64,000 nucleotides of DNA from Anarhynchus alexandrinus. Lineage: Eukaryota; Chordata; Aves; Charadriiformes; Charadriidae. The notes beneath the pieces were generated by a model, which saw only the letters and a program-made list of their open reading frames with translations, had not been told where the DNA came from and searched no databases. Of the stretch, positions 46,961 through 58,009 are shown one piece after another; the stretch's first letter is position 1, and every line of letters starts with the position of its first letter. Both the position numbers and the translations under genes were made by a program. The stretch spans positions 3,506,489 to 3,570,488 of the forward strand of contig VUYV01000015.1 in NCBI GenBank assembly GCA_008711295.1. Reading direction: 5' to 3'.

Positions 46961-48513
46961 CCCATTTCCACCTCTCTCCATTAACTACAAAGACAAGCTA
47001 GAAAATGATCCTTGCCCAGAATTCAGCTTTTAGACAGTTTAAATTAGGGGAAATAATCCCCACTGCTATGATCCTCAAAGGTAAACTCCCAAAACATTGA
47101 TTTTAGGTTAATGTCACCTATAAAAAAAAGAATAAAGGTTTGATTTCAGCAGATAGAGGTAGGAGGTCTGTTACAAATATCCAGAATTATGAAAGAGAAC
47201 TTTCTGTCATCGATATTTATGTAATATTCAGCTGGGAAGTACTAAGAGAAAAATTGAAGAGCAAGGTAGTATAAAGTAATGCTTATTTTAGACATTTAAC
47301 CTTAATCTTTGTTAAATTAATTTTTAAGTGGTCAACCCCATTTATGGTCTTTTTGGCAAGTACTAGCTCCTGTTCTAAGCTAACTTTAAGCTGAACTGAA
47401 AGTGCACTATTTCTTTTCATTGTCTTCATTGTATTCATTTCAGAATAATTATGAGAAGTATTCGTTAGGTATGTCTCTCTTTACCATATGAAGTAAATAA
47501 TACCCCCGTTGTCCCAGACTTTTGTTATTCAGCTTTCAGCAGGTAATCCAGGCAAAACAGGATCTTATTCCCAGACAAAAATAAGTTCCCCAGGCAGAGT
47601 TTGGAAAGGGGAGAGAAGCGCATGTGACTGAAAGACAGTGCTGCCAGCATGGTGCTGTGTGCTAGCTGCCAAAAATAATAGCAACAGCTTTTCCTTTTTT
47701 ATTTTCTTTTTTAAGGAGCTGGTTACAGAGGACCTTTTATGTTTAGACAAGAAAAAAATCTATACTAAATTCTTTTTAAACTTCGCTGCTTTGTTGTGTT
47801 TCTTTAAGTCTATGTCCACAGGGAAATGCAATGCCTGTGGTTTATGGAAGATGGCAAAGATATGATTAAATTACCCTTCCAATTTCAACAACAACATCAA
47901 GAAAAGTTGTCATAGTGCAGTAAGGTCTTCCAATAGAATGTGGTGGAGTTTTTTGCCACTATTGGGTTTTGTTTTGCTTTATTTTCTTTGGTTTTTAAAA
48001 TGATTCAAAACAATCGTTATTCACTAATAATAATGTTTCCATACTAAAGGAGCATTTGGCTAAAGAGGTCAAACTCTTTTATAAAGATACCAGTGGCACC
48101 ACTTTTTCTTTTTGTGGATATGAATATTGAGGCAGAAAAAGATTATGGGTGTTGTCCAAGTTTTATAGAAATTGAGAGAAGGGGGAAGGCTTGGCAGTGA
48201 CATACACTCATTGGCTTCACAGAAGGAGGAAAGAGAGCAAAACTTAGCTTTTGGGAAATTAAAGTAGGTACTAAAACTCAGGTTTCACAGGAGTACAATG
48301 AAGACCTTTGCATTGTCTTTTCTTTCTGCATCCATGTTTTATTGCTGCTTTTTAAGAGAACTGTTTTCTTTCATATAGCTATGCACTTTCATTTTTCTTC
48401 ACAAAAAAGAAATCTCATCATCTATCTTATAGATGGGCAAGTAAGTCATGGAGCAGTTAAAAAAGTAGCTGCGAAGCTATGCGTGGACTGAGGAGTTGCA
48501 AAGATGAATGCCA
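46961..48513. other. unique sequence, no gene recognised
   Basis: No gene or confident repeat recognised. A MIR-like resemblance at about 48110-48180 is too weak to call. Confidence 0.55.
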
Positions 48514-48818
48514 TATCCCTTTGATAGGACAAGAGGTAATGGTTTTAAACTAAAAGAGGGGAGATTTAGGCTAGATTCAAGGAAGATTTTTTTGTTTTAT
48601 GATGAGGGTGTTGAAACACTGGTATAGGTTGCCCAGAGAGGGGGTAGATCCCCATCCCTGGAAACATTCAAGGTCAGGTTGGACGGTGCTCTGAGCAACA
48701 GGATCTAGTTGAAGATGTCCTTGCTCATTGTAGAGGGGGTGGACTAGGTGAACTTTAAAGGTCTCTTCCAACCCAAACTATTCTATGATTCTATAATTTT
48801 GTCATTCTATGATTCTGT
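48514..48818 (+). mobile_element. CR1 3' fragment
   Basis: About 300 bp of the CR1 end on the plus strand: TGATAGGACAAGAGGTAATG (SDRTRGN-type codons), GGTTGCCCAGAGAGGG, TCCCTGGAAACATTCAAGGT, GGTCTCTTCCAACC, then a repeated tail of ATTCTATGATTCT units to 48818. The tail contains at least four octamer-type units, partly degenerate. A minus-strand open frame at 48577-48771 is only the reverse of this. Confidence 0.93.
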
Positions 48819-50674
48819 GCATCATGAGTCTTCCTTTGGGAAGCTTGAACATTGGACTTATGGTTCTAATCTGCATTAATTTTACGAATTACATTTTCAG
48901 CATAAATCTAAAGTCACAGATGGGTTATAAACAAATAAATGATCGAACAGTGCTTGAATGCTAACAGCTTTGACATGATATCTAACTGGGCTTACCTGTG
49001 ACCTAGATGCCGAAACTTGATGTGTTCTGTAGCCCTTCTCTCATCCCTGGAGACAAACAGTCTTGTAAAGGTATATCTCTATTTATATCTGTATCAGGAA
49101 CATTAATCTGAGGATTATACCCTTAGGTCATCTAAATTACTTGCTGCTTAAAGAGATGATACTGTCAGATACATGCACAATTACCTAATCTGCATATGCA
49201 AATTCAGGCTCTAAATAATGATCTTGACTAATTGAACCCTTATGGGTTAGTCCGATAGGATTTAACATAAATGAATAATTACTATAGAGTTTTTTGAGCA
49301 TCCTTAAATTTTTTGTTCCCCAGTTCAGGCATCTATAGGAAATTAATTGCCTCTAAATTTTGAGAAACTTCTCAAGTATCTATTTAAGAAGAAGAAACAC
49401 AATGATTCCATCATACTGCTTCTGTTTAGTACTTCCACAAGCAAGCTTTGCACCTAATTACCTTCTTATATTGGAAAGAACGCTACATTTTGAGAAATGA
49501 AAGCCCAAAACATGTAAACACCTGTTGAAATAGGCAACTCACTTCAGATATGAAAAACAATTGCTGTTCTCTTAAGATATTAAAGGGCACTCAATTATTA
49601 TTATTCTACTTAAAATAAAAGTGCTTATTTGTAGTAACAACAAATAAATTTACTATTATTTAGATTAAACCTTGTTTCCTCTGTCTGTATGTGCATGTGT
49701 TTTTATCAGGATATTATGTAGCCCTTTTTAATGTATATGAAGCATGCTTAATCGTTTGTTTGAGTCTTTCATGTCTTCATAACTGAAAGGAGAAAAATAG
49801 AATCAAATGAGACCAAACAGTAAGAATGAATTGTTGTGGACGCTTCTGAAATGGCTGTAGCCTGTGTAATTATTATTGTCATTGACTAGATTCCAATATC
49901 TTTAAATGGCATATCTTTCCGTCATCATTGTATGGATAGGATAATTATAGCAAAGAAAGTGCATCTTTAGTTATTAGACGCTCTCACAGATTTCAGCTGC
50001 AGTTTGGGGAAGTCTGTCTTCTGAAATTTGGACTGAAAATTTGGACTGAAATAGGCACCCTAAGAAGATGAAAAAGGATGAATCAGATATTATTCTTGAC
50101 AGGAAAGACTTGAGACAACTCTTCAAATGGGAACTTTCCTTGGGATCAGAAGATTTAATTCCTTTCACTGGGTCTCAGCCTTTGAATTTTGGAGCTGTTT
50201 GAGTGTTGATGGAATAAGTGACTCTCAATTATATAGGTTACATCTTCATATAAAATTGAAAAAGTGATTGCAGGAGGAAGCAGAGGTACATATTTGGCCT
50301 CTGTTTACTGTGGCATTACTCAGAGAGTCAGAGTGCAATAATAGACGTGAACAAGTAGAGGTGAGTATCCACCAACCTGGTAATAATTCAGGATCTCAGA
50401 CAGACTTGTACCATGGTTATTACTCTCTTCTAGACTGTACCACAGTGCATTCACAGTTGTTATCATCTGAGCCAGCTAGACAGAAGCTCATACAGTTATT
50501 TGACTCCAGTTTTAAATCAACATTCTTTTTGACAAGCATCACTTAAAATGCTTTTGAAAATCTCAACCTACATCATTAAATAATACCTAAATCTAGTGTC
50601 CACTTGAGTAAATTTTAATAGATATTGGATTAGGACCTTAAAATGCAGTGCTGCAGCCTCTACTTAGTTCATTA
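48819..50674. other. unique AT-rich sequence, no gene recognised
   Basis: No gene recognised. ATGCAAAT (POU octamer) occurs at about 49195 within a repeat-free stretch. A 13-base tandem copy of an AAATTTGGACTG word lies at about 50022-50050. Confidence 0.5.
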
Positions 50675-50810
50675 AGGGCATGATCCAATGCCCAGTGACA
50701 TCAATAATAGCTTTTGTATTGAGTTCACTAGTTTTTTGATCAGACTGTAAATCCCCGATCCAAGAAAAGCTCTTAAGCCTGTGCTTAAATTCATTGCTGG
50801 ATCCAGTCCT
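50675..50810. repeat. two ancient palindromic repeat units
   Basis: Unit 1 (about 50675-50744) reads GCATGATCCAATGCCCAGTG then TTGAGTTCACTAG and TTGATCAGA. Unit 2 (about 50755-50805) has arms GATCCAAGAAAAGCTCTTAA and TTAAATTCATTGCTGGATC, which pair imperfectly. Both match the self-complementary 'GATCC...GGATC' repeats common in sauropsid genomes. Confidence 0.58.
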
Positions 50811-53195
50811 GATTCGTCACAGATAACGCCTGTTATAGTTCTCTAGATTCTTTGTGCAGTTTCTCTTTTATTGCTGTGATTAAAATGGTGAATGGGGACA
50901 ATTTTTTTCACAAACTCTCTGATGTGTTTACAGATGAAAGTTACTTTCCCAACTGTTTTACTGCAGAAAAGAGCACAGGATGGATCATAGCAGATCTATG
51001 GACTCCCTAAGCTCACAAAAACATATCACAAAATATTTCATTAAAGCTGAATGTTATTTCATTTTGTCTGTTTTCAGGCCCCTAAACTGTTAAAAGAATT
51101 GAGGACCATATCGCACTGACGGAAAGAAAAAATAAAAAACCACCACTAACCCACAAGTTGTAAGAGAAGTTAGCTGAGGAAGAAAAAGCTTTAGATCTAG
51201 GTTACAATAGGGCTGCAAATACCGACAGATGACAAAGCGTGGACTCAGAGCAGTGTTAGACTCCTCTAATGTTATAGATTTTAACATAATTATCAATGCT
51301 TTCCTTTCAGCTATTATGCCCTTTTAATTGCATGCAGCTTATTTCTATGGTTTATAGAGCTATATTTGCAACAAGAAAATGAAAGCAGCAAAATGAAAAT
51401 GGAAGAATTATGCTAAAGAATCTTCTGAGTTCTGAATCAGTGCTTTCTACTTTATATGTGATTCATTTTTTCTGGTTTTGCCTTTATACTGATGGTTATT
51501 ACAGGTCAATGACTGTCTAGGTATTTTTTTCTGTTAAAGAAGTCACTTTGCAAAATTGTCAAGCTCCAAAACTTCTGAAATGTTGCTTGTCAAAGTTATA
51601 TTTTCCATTTCTTTGTTTTGTTAATTCCTCTAAATAACCAAGAAAAAATTTCCATTGTCTTCTGTGTCCCTTTCATTCACATTGTGGTTTCTTTCTTACT
51701 CCCATCTTTGGATAGATGTTCAGCACTTAACCTGGAAACTGAAAAACGTCTCAGGCCCTATAGGAACAACCTCATCCAGTGCATTTATCTCAATTTTTCC
51801 CCCATTTAATGATGTTAGTCCATTCCTTTATACACCATGGGAATACATTTCAAAGTAACTGTGTCTCCATGCATCTTAAACATGAGCTGGTTGTCTCCTT
51901 GGTTTCACTGGTGTTGGGGTTTATGGAGTTACCTGTTAAAAGTGGAATTGTTCCTTTCCTCTTGCCTTAACACAACCACCTTAGCAGCCAAGAGTTTCAT
52001 CACGATTAATGTTATTACAAAGATCACCAAAGGAATTAATAATGATTAGATGCTTCTTGCCAAGCTCTGTGGGGTAAAACTGTCATCTGCAATATGTTTG
52101 CAAAGCACCTAGCTCAAGAAGAGCCCACCTTTGTCTAGAGCCTTCCAGGCACTACAGGGGGTATATTGAAAATTATATTATCTATCCACAATACGTGCAA
52201 GAATTTGGCCTGCCCTTGCTTCAAGCCATGCAGTTGCTGTTGAGCTCTGAGCCAAAAATAATAAGCTCTGGTGGGAGGGAGACTGAATTATCTTGGCCTG
52301 AACAACACAATAACTCGGCAGCACAGCTTTTAAATTGGAGCTGGCTTGTGTCTCACACCATGGTCAGAACTATCTCATATCTGCCCTAAATCAGCCAGTC
52401 AGATCGATCCTAACACATACATAACTGTTAATAATAATCGTCTGTTTCAGTGCTTTTATTGCAACATTATATTTACCCTCCAGGAACTGATATCAGAATC
52501 TTGTCCCGTTTATATGTACATGTATAAATATACTCACTACCAGCAGGTGTGCTGGAGAAAAATAAGAGAGTTAGAAAATATCTTGCAGATAAGAATTTCT
52601 TTTTAAATGTTAATTTTTTAGTGTCCCCCCCACTCCACCCCCAGTATGTCTGCCTGTAAACTTCATCTTTAACCTTTTTTTTTATTATTATTATCGTCAT
52701 CATAGCCAGAGCACATACAGGCAGAACATCGGTTTAGTGTGACCTTTCTGAAATCATAAGCAATTCTTTCTCTTTGTCATAGCGATAATAGAATGGATCA
52801 GATACTTCCTGAAGACATTATAATAGAGTTCAACTGTCTAAGCTGTACACTAATGAAAAATGTAAAATCCATCTCTTCTCTGCAGTGGTCTCTAGTAGAA
52901 CAGAGGAGCTGTCTTGCAGAGAGCTTTCCATATGGTACATTGGGATGTCTGATATTTCTTGTACTGTATGGCAGATTTCAGCATGGGCAGGTCCTTTTTT
53001 CTCTTCCCCTTCTGTGTGCCATTTCTATAAAGACATGAATGTATTAACTAATAAGCTTTTATCTACCTTCACTTACTCTTTCCTGACTTCCCTTGCAATA
53101 GCAAACTACAGTGTGATACATTTTCTGTTTCAAAGAGATGAGACTGTGGAGGAATACGATAAATGCTTAACTCCTTTGACTTTTTATACTGAATC
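50811..53195. other. unique sequence, one candidate conserved block
   Basis: No gene recognised. The segment about 52180-52410 is high-complexity, with CAGCTG, GATCGATC and TTTTAAATTGG words and no repeat signature. C-rich run at 52625-52641. Confidence 0.5.
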
Positions 53196-53268
53196 CAATC
53201 CTTCAGCAGGTGTAAATCAGTGTAGCTCCACTTACTTCACTTACACTTTTACAGCCACACCGGTTGAG
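53196..53268. repeat. ancient palindromic interspersed repeat
   Basis: CAGCAGGTGTAAATCAGTGT, AGCTCCACTTACTTCACTTA and CACTTTTACAGCC match an old sauropsid/amniote repeat built as 'GGTGTAAAT...AGCTCCATTGACTTCAATGGAGCT...ATTTACACC'. One arm and part of the centre are recognisable. Confidence 0.6.
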
Positions 53269-54004
53269 CATCTTTTGCTTGATGTTTAAGGAAATTACTG
53301 GTTTGGTTTTGTCTTTATGGGAAAAAAGGGAAATGTTCTAAACATTTTAGATGTAATTTTTGGTACAAATAGTAAAGGGACAGACTGAAGCTTCTGTAAA
53401 CAGAATTCTTGTGTCCATTTCTAGAACAAAGATAACATTGCTAGTAGAGCTGTCTGATTTTCCTTTAACTCCTTTAAAAAAAGAACAAACACAACATCTT
53501 TTTCATTTTTTTTTTCTTTTTAACAGAGATGTCATCAGTGTCATTCCCTCTTCCTTCTTCTCCTTTTGACCTCTCAGTTTGGTGGAGGAGGAAAGGAAGA
53601 TGGTGAAAATAATGCAACACACTGCTTGAATTGACAATTTTATGAAGTCAAAATGATCAATGAGGTGTTGCATTTGGATTGAAAACAGTGAATTTTGCAT
53701 TGTGACCTTTCCAAACAGACAGATTTCAGAAGTTTTTCTTCTGTAAAATGTTCATTAGTTTGACTTTTCTTTGTGCTTCAGAACAGAAATGTATATTGAA
53801 ATACCAGAGTTTTTTACTGGACAGGCATTCTATTTTCAGGACAGTTCTAATTTCAGTTCTTAGCTTCTCTGGTAAGACTGCCAATAAGACTGCTAATAAG
53901 TGTCCATTTAGATGGTGATATTTTTAAGCTATATCTTTATATATTAACTTTTAAAAGGGAGATCATACCGTTGTGAGAGATGGAACGCAGGGATTGTTTT
54001 GCTT

Positions 54005-54084
54005 CAGCCATTTTGTATGTCGATGACACGAGGAGGGCTATGAACAGCCATTTTGTGTGTCAACAGCACAAGCAGAGCTGTGTA
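54005..54084 (+). repeat. 40-bp direct repeat in the LTR U3 region
   Basis: CAGCCATTTTGTATGTCGAT at 54005 is repeated as CAGCCATTTTGTGTGTCAAC at 54045, with related following sequence. Two copies of a roughly 40-bp unit in U3 upstream of the CCAAT/TATA region resemble retroviral enhancer repeats. Confidence 0.85.
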
Positions 54085-54179
54085 ACTTAGAAAAACAACT
54101 CCTTAAAAGGAGAAAACAGTGTATCGAGTTTGTGATAGGCTAACCGGTCATGAAAGAATGTGCGCCCTAAAGTACCTAA

Positions 54180-54209
54180 CCAATAGGAAAAGGGGACAGG
54201 ACATAAATA
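54180..54209 (+). promoter_or_regulatory. LTR core promoter (CCAAT and TATA-like)
   Basis: CCAAT (54180-54184) and a TATA-like CATAAATA (54202-54209) lie inside the solo LTR, about 75-100 bases before its AATAAA. No downstream host exon is recognised, so any present-day promoter role is unproven. Confidence 0.6.
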
Positions 54210-54282
54210 CCTGAAGTTTTGTACCTAGGTGTCCTCTTTTTGAGATGCACCTGACTCAGCTGACTCATTTATTTTGATCCTG

Positions 54283-54288
54283 AATAAA
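54283..54288 (+). terminator. LTR polyadenylation signal AATAAA
   Basis: Exact AATAAA about 75 bases after the TATA-like box and about 75 bases before the LTR end, the normal place for the R-region poly(A) signal. Confidence 0.7.
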
Positions 54289-54458
54289 CTTTTATCTTTG
54301 CTTCGAAGACTTTTGTATCTCTACATCTCTACATTTGTATCCGTGAGGGAGTGTTTCTCACACCGTGTTCCTAATACATTTGTATATGTCTCTCATTTCT
54401 GGAATATCAGTTAAGTAATTCTTTTGTACAGCACTTCTTAGGATGTTCTGTGACTATG

Positions 54459-55052
54459 TGTCGTGGTTTAACCCCAGCTGGCAACTAAGCACCACACAGA
54501 CACTCGCTCACTTCCCCCTGGTGAGTTGGGGGAAAGAATCAGAAAAGTGAAACTGAGAAAGCTGATAGGTTGAGATAAAGACAGTTTAGTAAGTAAAGCA
54601 AAAGCTGTGCACACAAACAAGACACACCACAGAATTCATTCACAGCTTCCCATTGGCAGGCAGGTGTTCAACCGTCTCCAGGAAAGCAGGGCTCCATCAT
54701 GCGTAATGGTTATTTGGGAAGACAAAACGTCTTAAGTCAAAATGTCCCCCCCTTCCTTCTTCTTCCCCTAGCTTTATATACTAAGTATGACATCATATGG
54801 TATGGAATATCCCTTTGGTCAGTTGGGGTCAGCTGTCCCAGCTGTGCCCCTTCCCGACATCTTGGTCACCCCCAACCTACTTGCTAGTGGGGATGTAAAA
54901 GGAGCAGAAAAGGCCTTGATCTTGTGAAAGCACTGCTCAGCAGTAATTAAAACATCCCTGCATTACCAACACTGTTTCCAGTGCAAATCCCAAACATTGC
55001 CCCATACTAACTACTATTAATAAAATTAACTCTGTCTTAGCCAAAACCAACA
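54459..55052 (-). mobile_element. solo LTR (second family, 96 bp after the first)
   Basis: Begins TGTCGTGGTTTAACCCCAGC and ends AGCCAAAACCAACA on the plus strand. The TATA box is on the minus strand: TATATAAAG at 54772-54780 (CTTTATATA on plus). CTATG lies directly before the start (54454-54458) and again at 55055-55059, two bases after the terminal CA, a possible 5-bp target duplication. The same family is represented by the shorter 18840-19221 copy. No internal genes. Confidence 0.88.
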
Positions 55053-55636
55053 CTCTATGCAAGGTCTGGTTCCAGCCAGGAATTTGGAGATTGGATTTTG
55101 CCCCTAGTTTCCTGTGTTATTTTTGATATTTCAATTGGCTTTTGTTTCTTATCATCTCATTTTTTAATTCAGCTAGAGTAACAAAAAATGTCACATCAGC
55201 TATGGTAATAGTGAAATTTAAACTTTTTTCCCCAACACCCTGAAGAAAAAGGTTAGGGTTTTGTTTCTGCCTTTAGCTTTAGAAAGCAGAATGTGGGACA
55301 TGTAACTAACAACTGTGATTTCCATATGGATTTTCTCTGTTGCTTCCTCTGAAGGCTTAGCTCTCATCGGGCAGCATTTTTGCCAGATATGATGAGAAAG
55401 TAATATGATGGAGTTCTGGTTACTGATCTCTGCATGAGATAAAAGTGATCAATCTGTTGCATTGGTTTGCATGGCTAGTCAGAAAAGTAACCATTGTTTT
55501 GCAAGTTCAAATAGCTAAAATTAGGGTGGCTGAAAGATAAGATTTTGTTTTGTGAAATTTGCCAACATATACATTGTCTTAGTTCTGAGTGTCAGTGACT
55601 GAGACTTTTCAAACCCGAGAGTCCGTCAAATGGCTT
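55053..55636. other. unique sequence between LTR and CR1
   Basis: Nothing recognised in this 580-base interval. Confidence 0.55.
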
Positions 55637-56995
55637 CACAGAATCACAGAATCACAGAATGGTCAGGGCTGGAAGGGACCTCTGGAGATCATCTAGTCCA
55701 ACCGCCCTGCCAGAGCAGGGTCACCTACAACAGGTTGCACAGGAAGGCGTCCAGGCGGGTTTTGAATGTCTCCAGAGTGGGAGACTCCACAATCTCCCTG
55801 GGCAGCCTGTGCCAGTGCTCTGCCACCTTCAAAGTAAAGAAGTTCCTCCTCATGTTTAGATGGAACTGCCTATGTTCAAGTCTGTGCTCATTACCTTTTG
55901 TCCTATCACTGGGCATCACTGAAAAAAAGACTGTTCCCATCCCCCTGGCACCCTCCCTTTAAGTATTTATAAACATTGATAAGATGCCCCTTTGGTCTTC
56001 TCTGAAGGATGAGGAAAGATGCTCCAGTTCTCTAATCATCTTTGTAGCCCTTTGCTGGACCCTCTCCAGCAGTTCCCTGTCCTTCTTGAACCAGAGAGCC
56101 CAGAACTGGACACAGTACTCCAGATGCGGTCTCACCAGGGCAGAGTAGAGGGGGAGGATAACCTTCCTTGACCTGCTGGCCACACTCTTCTTGATGCACC
56201 CCAAGATGCCATTGGCCTTTTTGGCCACCAGGGCACATTGCTGGCTCATGGTTATCCTGTTGTCCACCAGGACTCCCAGGTCCCTTTCCACAGAGCTGCT
56301 CTCCAGCAGGTCAGCCCCCAACCTGTACTGATGCATGGGGTTATTCCTCCCCAGGTGCAGGACCCTACACTTGCCTTTGTTGAATTTCATTAGGTTTCTC
56401 TCTGCCCAACTCTCCAACCTGTCCAGGTCACACTGAATGGCGGCACAGCCTTCCGGCATGTCAACCACCCCTCCCAGTTTTGTGTCATCAGCAAACTTGC
56501 TGATGGTACACTCTATCCCTTCATCCAGGTCATTGATGAATATACTGAACAGGACTGGAGCCAGTACTGACCCCTGGGGAACACCACTCGTTACTGACCT
56601 GCAACTAGACTCTGTGCCACTAATCACAACCCTCTGAGCTCTACCTGTCGGCCAGTTCTCAATCCACCCCACTGTCCATTCATCTAACCCACACTTCCTA
56701 AGCTTGCCTGTGAGGGTGATGTGGGAGACACTGTCGAAAGCCTTGCTAAAGTCAAGGTAGACAACATTCACTGCCCTCCCCTCATCCACCCATCCAGTCA
56801 TGCCTTTGTAGAAGGTTATCAGATTAAGTGACACATGACTTCCCCTTCATGAATCTATGTTGACTACTTCTGATAACCTTCTTTTCCTCCAGATGCTTGG
56901 AGATGATGCTCAGAACAAGCTGTTCCACCATCTTTCCAGGGATGGAGATGAGTCTGACTCACCTGTAGTTTCCTGGGTCTTCCTTCTCGCCCTTA
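55637..56995 (-). mobile_element. CR1 LINE, 5'-truncated, close relative of the 20-kb copy
   Basis: Minus-strand CR1 with its 3' tail at 55637 (CACAGAATCACAGAATCACA on plus). It matches 19640-21662 in order and nearly base for base, up to about 56995 where similarity to the 20-kb copy stops (at the GGAAGACCC segment). The flanking sequences differ, so any duplication was confined to the element. Confidence 0.95.
55725..56834 (-). pseudogene. CR1 ORF2 reverse transcriptase, frameshifted
   Basis: A 291-residue open frame (55959-56834) carries motif [10 protein letters not shown] (residues 26-34), GVPQG (84-88) and catalytic FADD (114-117). It ends early at SMFINT because of a roughly 34-base deletion relative to the 6-kb copy. 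The true C-terminus ([14 protein letters not shown]) resumes in 55725-55940. Upstream of residue 1 the frame is broken by the same frameshift and the same TGA (NYR-stop-VRL) as in the 20-kb copy. By eye about 13 of 291 residues differ between the two copies, including one stop in the 20-kb copy that is Gly here. RT core residues are intact, but a full enzyme is impossible. Confidence 0.93.
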
Positions 56996-58009
56996 CTTAG
57001 TAGCACCGCTCCATTTATGCCAGACATGAGACACACATTCAAAAAACCTACCAGATCTGGAATAGGAACCTTGGTTACGTTTTAACATAGCAGGTAAATG
57101 TTATGCTTTGACTATCAGCATGAAGAATTGTCCTCTTTCTTCCTCTGAGTCTTCCTGAATATTTATAGCAAAAAAAGTAGATTCAGCTGAAAAGACTCAG
57201 AATTTAATTCCAGAATAACAAGTATTCTAGAGATTAAAATAATGAATTATGACAATGGAGGCATCAGTTCATTTTCTAAATCAAACAATATAGACCTGAA
57301 AAATGAGTTCATCAACTCAGTGAACTGCTAAGAAACTGGACTACTGATCAAGTGAGGAAAATTTGATAGAGTATTGATAATCTGTTTAATCACACACTGA
57401 AAGTCAGTAATTCTTCATCAGTTTGAGTGAGACATGCCAACCAAAATCAAGTATGTGATAAAAACATTGGAAGAATTCAACCCAGCTGCAGTTTGAACTG
57501 GAGCATGGAGAAGGTCAGTTTGTGTCCTTGCTCGTTTAATGTACATCACAAACCCATTTACTTGTTTCACCCCGACATCTAAAAACCAACTAACCAACCA
57601 ACACACCAGACAAAACCAACAACAATAAAGTTCTTACCCAGGTCTCCATTAAACTGATTTACAAAAATGACTATGTGTTTTCTGCAATGATGCTGCTTCA
57701 GGAAAGAAAAGAAAGTCTGGTAGGTTCTAACTGTCCTTCTTTGCACCTGAAAGATGTTTTTTAGAAATGGAGCATGAAAAGAAAATGAAGAACTCCTTTA
57801 ATTGTCTCCAGCAAAAGGGAACAGAGCACTTTCTTACTAGCAAACTTTCAAAATATAAGTTCTGATTTTCTTGTTGCTGCTCATAAATTGTGGTACATTC
57901 TAAGAGCAGTTGAAAAGCCTATAGTTTCCACTCTGAGAAAATAATTTTGGTACCATTTTCTGATCTTTTATAATCTTTTCTTAGGTAATGATCTAATTAA
58001 TGGGATCGT
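56996..58009. other. unique sequence, no gene recognised
   Basis: Nothing recognised beyond short CCAA-rich words at about 57585-57605. Confidence 0.55.

Larger units (their letters stand above)
53972..54362 (+). mobile_element. well-preserved solo LTR with 4-bp target duplication
   Basis: Starts TGTGAGAGATGG and ends GTTTCTCACA; the first and last seven bases (TGTGAGA / TCTCACA) are a perfect inverted pair. CCGT is directly repeated on both sides (53968-53971 and 54363-54366). U3/R/U5 signals are in order on the plus strand: CCAAT at 54180-54184, TATA-like CATAAATA at 54202-54209 and AATAAA at 54283-54288. Length is 391 bp. A 4-bp duplication fits class I (gamma/epsilon-like) retroviruses. 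No internal genes remain, so this is a recombined solo LTR. Confidence 0.93.

Noticed and set aside
48110..48180. Possible MIR fragment (GAGGCAGAAAAAGATTATG)
   Set aside because: Single short resemblance with no supporting neighbours.
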